From: Peribolospora baueri
Lineage: Eukaryota > Basidiomycota > Peribolosporomycetes > Peribolosporales > Peribolosporaceae
Direction: 5' to 3'
Length of the DNA stretch: 64,000 nucleotides
Assembly (NCBI GenBank): GCA_029717555.1
Contig: JAMDHS010000047.1
Span: 1 to 64,000 of the forward strand
Part shown: piece by piece, positions 58,861 through 64,000 of the stretch
How positions within the stretch are numbered: the first letter of the stretch is position 1
Layout of the letters: each line of letters begins with the position of its first letter
The notes under the pieces: generated by a model
What the model was told of the DNA's origin: nothing
Databases searched by the model: none
Seen by the model: the letters and a program-made list of their open reading frames with translations, nothing else
Made by a program: the position numbers and the translations under genes

Positions 58861-61079
58861 TTACTTCTTCCCATCCAGAAGGGCCTCCAGCGCATCGAGC
58901 GACATCGACTTGGGCCTCTCGATCGGCAGTCCGAGAGCGCGAGACCAGACGAGGCTGTCAGGTGTCGGGCGGGAGAAGGAATAACAAAGACAACGATTGG
59001 AGTCAGAGAGATGGTCCGCCACTCACTCCCCCCCCCGCCTTCTTTTTCTCATCTCAAGAAAACAACCACGAGAACTCACTTGCTCAGTGCGCCCAAGGCC
59101 CGAGAAACGCCAAAGACGACAGTGTAATAGCTGAACTCGATCATGCCGTAGTGGTAAAGCACGCAGCCTGACTGGGCGTCCACTGTGGGTAGGTAGGGAA
59201 GGGTGACAGGGACAGACAGCAAGGAAAAAAAGGTTCAGTCCAATCAGACCGTGTGAGACTGAGGAGCTTACGCCACGGATGGACAGGGGCCACGTAGAGA
59301 ACCCTCACTCACCGTTCGGGTAGGGGTTCCTGTGAGACGTCGGGCAGAGGGAAAACGATGGCGATTCGCGTCAGTCATTCAATCCATGCCATGCCCGACG
59401 CGTCCGCTGACACTCACTTGGCCTTGCCGTGCTCCAACAACACACCCGGCGCCACCTCGCTGGTCTTCTTGACGAGAGCCACGATAGAGCTCTCCCTCAG
59501 CTCGTTCACGCCATCACAGAACTTGCTCAGAGCGTCGAAGCGAGGATCAGGGAAGCGCAGGACGGCGTGACCGTAGCCGGGAACCACCTGTCCGGACTTG
59601 AGCGTGGACCAGAGATAGGCCTTGATGTCTTCGTGCGACGCGTTGGGACCGACTTTGGATTGCATTGCGAGCATCCAGCGAAGGACTTCTTGGTTGGCGA
59701 GGCTGAGGGAAAGAGCGCGTGCACGTGGGTGAGTGCAATGGAGCTTCGGAGGTGCGGGCCCGGTTAAGCGGACGGAAGGATGATTATGTTACGAGAAAAT
59801 CCTTACCCGTGCAGAGGACCAGCGAGACCAAGCAGGGCAGCAGAGTAGGACAGGAAAGGGTCCGAAAGGGCCGAACCGACGAGGTCTGCGAAGCAAAGGC
59901 GGGAAGAAGAGCGAGAAAAGGATCGACACGGTGAGCGGTGTATGCCGCTACGACGAGCAGAAGGCGGCCCTCGCAAACTGGAAGTACCGGCACTCACGCG
60001 TGGTGTGGGCACTAACGTTCCCACCCTCGTGGTCGCCGTGCAAAGCAATGTACAGCCTCAAATAGTCGGTCATGTTGACGTTGCCTCCGTAGCCAATCAT
60101 CTCCGAGTAGTTACCGATCAAGTCTTTGCTCTTGTCAATGACTTGCTCCGCCGATCCCTTGCCAAAGGTGTTGTGGTAGATCCGAGCCGCCAAGGCCGGG
60201 AGTTTGGCGATGAGGGAGAGCGAGTCTTGCAGCGCGGGCTGCCAGTACTCGGACTTCTTCATGCCCTTTTCGTAGGAGGACGCAAAGACGGAGTCGTGGT
60301 TCAGTGCTGCCACCGAGGCGGACAGCTGGGTCATGGGGTCTAGAGGGAAATCGGCGAGCAAATCGGGCGTCTGAGTGCGGCGAAAGAGAAACACAGGTGG
60401 TCTGACATACGGATAAGGAGAATCGACTCACGCAGCGACTTGGGGAACGAATCGATGACCTTCTTGACATAGTCTGGCAGCTCCCCCTGCTCAGCGAGCT
60501 CCCTGCTGAGGCCCTTGACTTGCTCCACGCTCGGCACCTGGCCGGTGAGGAGGAGCCAGAGCATGCTCTCCGGAAGCATCTCCTTGCCTCCAAAACCGGC
60601 GTCTGCAGCCGTGGGGAGCTCCTTCTGACATTCGGGGATGGACCTGCCGTGGAAGGCGATGCCACGCTGAGGGTCGAGGACCGAGCCTTGCCAGAGCATG
60701 ATCTTGAGGCCGCGCATGCCGCCGAGAAGGTTCTCCAGCTTGACATCGCCGAGAGATGAGTCGTTGTGGCGCGCCTTGAGCGACTTGAGCTGTTCTTGCT
60801 TGGCGGGGATGACGTCGGCCAGAGTGTCTTTGAGGGACTGGAGAAGAAAGACGCGATAAGCGTGTGCGTGCAGGGTCAAGCAGGTGCATTCCGTAGCTCC
60901 CTCACCTTGGTCGAGGCGTAGCGCGTGCCCGAGGGGATTTGGCGAAGAGAAGCGGCCCTGAGAGCGGACTGTGGGCGGAGAACCAAGACACGCCGTGTGG
61001 TCAGCCTAGGGCGTGAATGGAAAGGACGAAGAGATGCTCAAGGCCGACGCACCCTGGAAGCGCAAGACGCGGTCAACAT
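58861..61079 (-). CDS. CIT1: Mitochondrial citrate synthase
   Basis: Nine exons: 61079-61053, 60968-60906, 60837-60432, 60339-59998, 59885-59807, 59702-59418, 59329-59313, 59182-59080 and 58954-58861, 471 residues, the normal length. The first 30 residues are Arg/Ser/Ala-rich with no acids (mitochondrial presequence). Conserved blocks include [96 protein letters not shown] with the catalytic His, and [13 protein letters not shown]. Exon 7 has only 17 bases and codes NPYPN. The enzyme condenses oxaloacetate and acetyl-CoA in the first step of the TCA cycle. The C-terminus (LDGKK) lacks the SKL peroxisomal signal, in keeping with a mitochondrial enzyme. Confidence 0.96.
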
Positions 61080-61809
61080 GGCAAGATTTGGATGATTGAT
61101 GCGGGATGGGCGAGGGCTGATGTGGCGAGAAGCAAACGAGGGGCGACGTGAGGGAATGGGGATATATAATGGCCGAAGACGTGCTCGTTCCGGAAAGGGG
61201 CGACGATGAGAAAAAGAGACGGGAAGACGAAGATGGCGGTCAGAACGTGACCTCCGCTGCCCGTCGTCTTCCGACCGGCCCCGCGACGGCCTAAGAGGGG
61301 CTCCGCTCTACCTCGGCGACCCGGTTGCGAAATGTGCCGGTGCCCGGATGCAGGCGGTGGCGGGGTCTTCTTTCTAGGTTAACGATGAGACACCACCGCC
61401 GTATACGGAGGCGATGAACGACAAGGATCGGAAGACGACATGCGACAGGGGACACCAGCTCCGAAGGCCGGCCAGGGCAGGCAGTCCCCCATGTGGTTAT
61501 GTGGTTGATCGAAGGGTCGGCAGCCAGCGGGCGACCTCTCCAGCCGTTTCTGCCGGACGCCCAGGTGCTTCTCTCTATGGACGTGCTTCGCTCTTGGCCC
61601 ACAACGAGAGACGCCGACTCGACGTAATTGGGCGTTGGCGTCCTCGGCTAAGGACGTTGCCCACAGCCCGTGCCCATTTTCTAAGCAATGAACCTCCATA
61701 TCCAGAACCGTGTCCGCTACCGACGCTTCAGACGGCCTCTTCTGCGCCTGACCCCCGAGACCTGACGCCGAAGATGAATGAGGTGCCACATGGAGGCCGC
61801 CGGTACCCC
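61080..61809. promoter_or_regulatory. Promoter side of citrate synthase
   Basis: About 730 bases upstream of the citrate synthase start, with an ATATATAA sequence at 61152-61159. No gene was recognised. Confidence 0.4.
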
Positions 61810-62334
61810 TGTGATCTTAACTATCATTCAAAGTATATAACATGGTGTGTATCCATCAAGAGGCATGCCTTACGGATATCTCCGGCTCGGATGTGAGACA
61901 GCTGCTCCGGCGGGGAAGTGATTTCACACGGTGGCCATTTGGCCCAGCCGCGCCCCGGACCCCCTGTGTACTACCATTGCGCCCACGCTCCCTCTTGATG
62001 AATACACACTACTCTGAACCATGGTCAAGATCACATCTGACCTTGCCGCTGATTATGACCTCTCTTTGAGGACGGCAAGTTGCGTTACCCCAGTTTCACA
62101 TGGCCCCAGTTTCACACGGACGCACGGTAACGCAACTTGCCGTCCTCAAGAATAGGTCATAATCAGCGGCGAGGTCATATGTGATCTTGACTATGGTTCA
62201 GAAGTATAGAACGTGGTGTGTATTCATCAAGAGGGAACGTGGGCACAATGGTAGTACACGAGGTTGTATGTGAAATCACACCCCCGCCGGAGCAGCTATC
62301 TCACACCCCAGCCGGAGATATCCGTAGGGCATGC
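61810..62334. mobile_element. Long imperfect palindrome, foldback/MITE-like element
   Basis: Arms at 61863-62088 and 62127-62334 are reverse complements with few mismatches, beginning and ending with GGCATGC-type sequence. The spacer of about 38 bases contains a twofold CCCCAGTTTCACA. The left arm has about 35 extra bases near 61931-61967. In addition, 61810-61862 is a direct, diverged copy (about 80% by eye) of 62180-62231 inside the right arm. There is no coding capacity. The structure fits a non-autonomous foldback element or the remnant of two head-to-head copies. No target-site duplication could be made out. Confidence 0.75.
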
Positions 62335-63534
62335 GTCGGCGTCGCTTCTTCCATTGGCTGGATGACAATCAGACCCGATGACGCGGCAAGCAGCACAAGC
62401 AGCAACAAAAGGAGGTCTCATCTTGGAGCTTGAGAACGGAGCAACGTTGATAACGACTTTACAGGCGCTCGTCGAGGAGCCAAGTGAAGGAGAGGACTGT
62501 GGTGGATGATACGTGCTTGCAGCTGGCGGGAGGTGCCCTCGAGCACCCCCGACTGAACACAGGCCCTTCGGTGTGGCGGGCGAGAGCGGTCACATAACCC
62601 TAACACTGGCCCTTGCTGGGCTTGCTGGGCACGAACACTCGAGCACATAACGAACGGTTCGTGCAGTGCGAAAAGCGACCGTTCAGTGCGCGCAGGCGAG
62701 TTGGAGGCGACGAAGTGTACTCGGTCTGATATTAACACGGCACAGAGAGAGAGAGAGAGACGACCTCCTCCGTCCTCTACCGTGGTTGTGCAATCGTCCT
62801 GGTTACGTTCTTCCTCCCCAGGCGTTCGCAAGACCTGCCGTCCGACCTCTTGCATCCCTCTCGCGGCTTCGGCCAGAATTGAAACCGTTCCCTTTAACCA
62901 GAGCGTAGCTCGTTGCTACAGGTTCTCCGTCGGAGATCGCATACCTTGACGACCGCACCTGTCTGTTTCTCTCTCGTTCTCTCGCGGGGCTCTGCGAGCA
63001 GGCGATAGTGAAGAAAAGACGGATGCCGAACGACGTCTGAGTGCCGGATAGACGACTGCGGCATCTGGCATCCGCAGTCGCTCGCTTCCCCAGCGTCTCA
63101 CGCACTTTCACATGCGCGGAATCCGACGCCTGGTTCACAGCGTGCTCCGTCCTGCCTGGGAATCACTGGACATGGGCGAGACGGCACGGAAATTCAGAGC
63201 ATGTATAGAGCACGAGCGTATCTTGCTTTGCTTCTCGTGAAATCCTCGACAACAATCTGCCCATTAACATACCGGAACTAGCTCCACTCAACCCGCCCGT
63301 TCGCCGCTCGGGCCGCTCGATCATTGGGATCTTTTTCACGCTCAGCATGTCACGGTCGACGTCGTCTTGCTCGTCCACCATCACTTTCCCCTTTCCAGGC
63401 CTTTTTATCTTTAAAACGGCAATCTCTCCTCGCGTTCCGCCACCTCCACCATTCCTTGCTCCTCCCCGTCTCTAGGAAAGCGAGCAGCAGCTTAGCATAT
63501 CCCTTTCTTCGTTGGTACAGGAAACGCGAACGCG
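62335..63534. other. Intergenic upstream of the monooxygenase
   Basis: About 1.2 kb with a short GA run near 62745-62760. TTGGTACAG at 63512-63520 could be a 5'-UTR intron acceptor for the next gene. No gene or RNA was recognised. Confidence 0.4.
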
Positions 63535-64000
63535 ATGACGTCTACAGAGCGACCAGAGTACCACGACGTCGTCATCGTTGGCGCCGGCGTGTCCGGCATC
63601 GGCATGGCCGCCCAGCTCAAACGCAACCTCGGCGTGACGGACGTGCGGATCGTCGACCGCGAAGCGGGCCAGGGCGGTACATGGTGGGCCAACACGTACC
63701 CGGGCTGCGCCTGCGACATCCCCGCTACGCTCTACAGCTTCAGCTTCGCGCAGAAGAAGGACTGGTCCACGTTCTACCCGGGTCAGGGCGAGCTCCGCAA
63801 GTATATCACCGACGTGTGCCACAAGTTCGAGCTGGATGACAAGTTCCTCTTCCGCCACGAAGTGCGCTGCGCCCGCTGGGACGAAGCGACCCGTCTCTGG
63901 AACGTCGAGCTGGCCGACCTGAGCGAGGTGGGCAACGACAGGTCCCTTTCCCCGGGCTCGACCAACTCCGAGGTGGTTCAGACGGCCAAGACGAAACACT
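63535..64000 (+). CDS. FAD-dependent monooxygenase (Baeyer-Villiger/FMO type), 5' part
   Basis: The ATG at 63535 opens MTSTERPEYHDVVIVGAGVS, where VGAGVSGIG is the FAD-binding GxGxxG motif. It continues VRIVDREAGQGGTWWANTYP and then GCACDIPATLYSFSF, with KYITDVCHKF after. The GTWxxxxYPGxxxD pattern is that of class B flavin monooxygenases, including Baeyer-Villiger enzymes and fungal sterigmatocystin-type or cyclohexanone monooxygenase relatives. The window ends after about 155 residues, so the NADPH domain and the diagnostic FxGxxxHxxxW motif are out of view. No intron is visible in this part. Substrate unknown. Confidence 0.9.
   Translation, partial: MTSTERPEYHDVVIVGAGVSGIGMAAQLKRNLGVTDVRIVDREAGQGGTWWANTYPGCACDIPATLYSFSFAQKKDWSTFYPGQGELRKYITDVCHKFELDDKFLFRHEVRCARWDEATRLWNVELADLSEVGNDRSLSPGSTNSEVVQTAKTKH

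Noticed and set aside
1-64000. Virus-like or LTR elements, CRISPR arrays, operons
   Set aside because: No reverse transcriptase, integrase, capsid, long terminal repeats or spaced repeats were seen, and the gene structure is that of a nuclear fungal genome.

Overview
The window is nuclear DNA of a fungus, almost certainly a basidiomycete. It is fairly GC-rich and gene-dense. Genes are short, lie on both strands and carry many small introns, mostly with GTGAGT or GTGCGT donors and CAG or TAG acceptors. Several exons are only 15-20 bases long. The exact lineage (Pucciniomycotina or Ustilaginomycotina seem likeliest) cannot be fixed from the sequence alone. All CDS entries were spliced by hand: each intron was accepted only if it kept the frame and joined conserved motifs. 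No transcripts or database searches were available.

Layout. 0.5-4.6 kb: a TFC7-like histidine phosphatase (+), a small twin-Cx9C protein like complex I assembly factor NDUFAF8 (-), and the SNAP-25-type SNARE Sec9 (+). 4.6-9.1 kb: about 3 kb with no recognisable gene, then a 53-residue protein made only of an RNase H1-type hybrid-binding domain, then another gap. 9.1-18.2 kb: MEMO1 (+), an NFKBIL1-like protein (-), a mitochondrial pseudouridine glycosidase-kinase fusion (+) and a Ysa1-like NUDIX hydrolase (-). 18.7-21 kb: ribosomal proteins uL13 (-) and eL32 (+) diverge from one shared promoter. 21.7-27.4 kb: an AhpD-like protein (-), a Whi5/Nrm1-like cell-cycle repressor (+) and an F-box-like protein (+). 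27.6-38.3 kb: a glutamine-rich SWI1/BAF250-like SWI/SNF subunit (-) diverges from an m-AAA protease (+), followed by Rei1 (+) and a chalcone-isomerase-like Aim18 (-).

39-50 kb: a large GBD/FH3 (formin-regulatory) protein (-), a dispersed 5S rRNA gene (+), a GH17-like secreted glucanase (-), a tRNA-Ser(GCU) with an intron (-), a sulfotransferase-like tail-anchored protein (+) and proteasome chaperone PAC4 (-). 50.3-54.2 kb: a Zn2Cys6 transcription factor (-). 56.4-58.6 kb: a decayed MFS transporter whose last exon lies inverted beyond its own 5' end. 58.9-61.1 kb: mitochondrial citrate synthase in nine exons (-). 61.8-62.3 kb: a long imperfect palindrome that looks like a foldback or MITE-type element. 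63.5 kb to the end: the start of a flavin monooxygenase (+).

Most genes are conserved housekeeping functions and there is no sign of a biosynthetic cluster or operon. Mitochondrial biology recurs (citrate synthase, m-AAA protease, NDUFAF8-like, Aim18, the pseudouridine fusion). The most unusual parts are the rearranged MFS pseudogene, the palindrome, the solitary hybrid-binding domain and the 3 kb gap at 4.6-7.6 kb. No virus-like element, LTR element or CRISPR array was seen.
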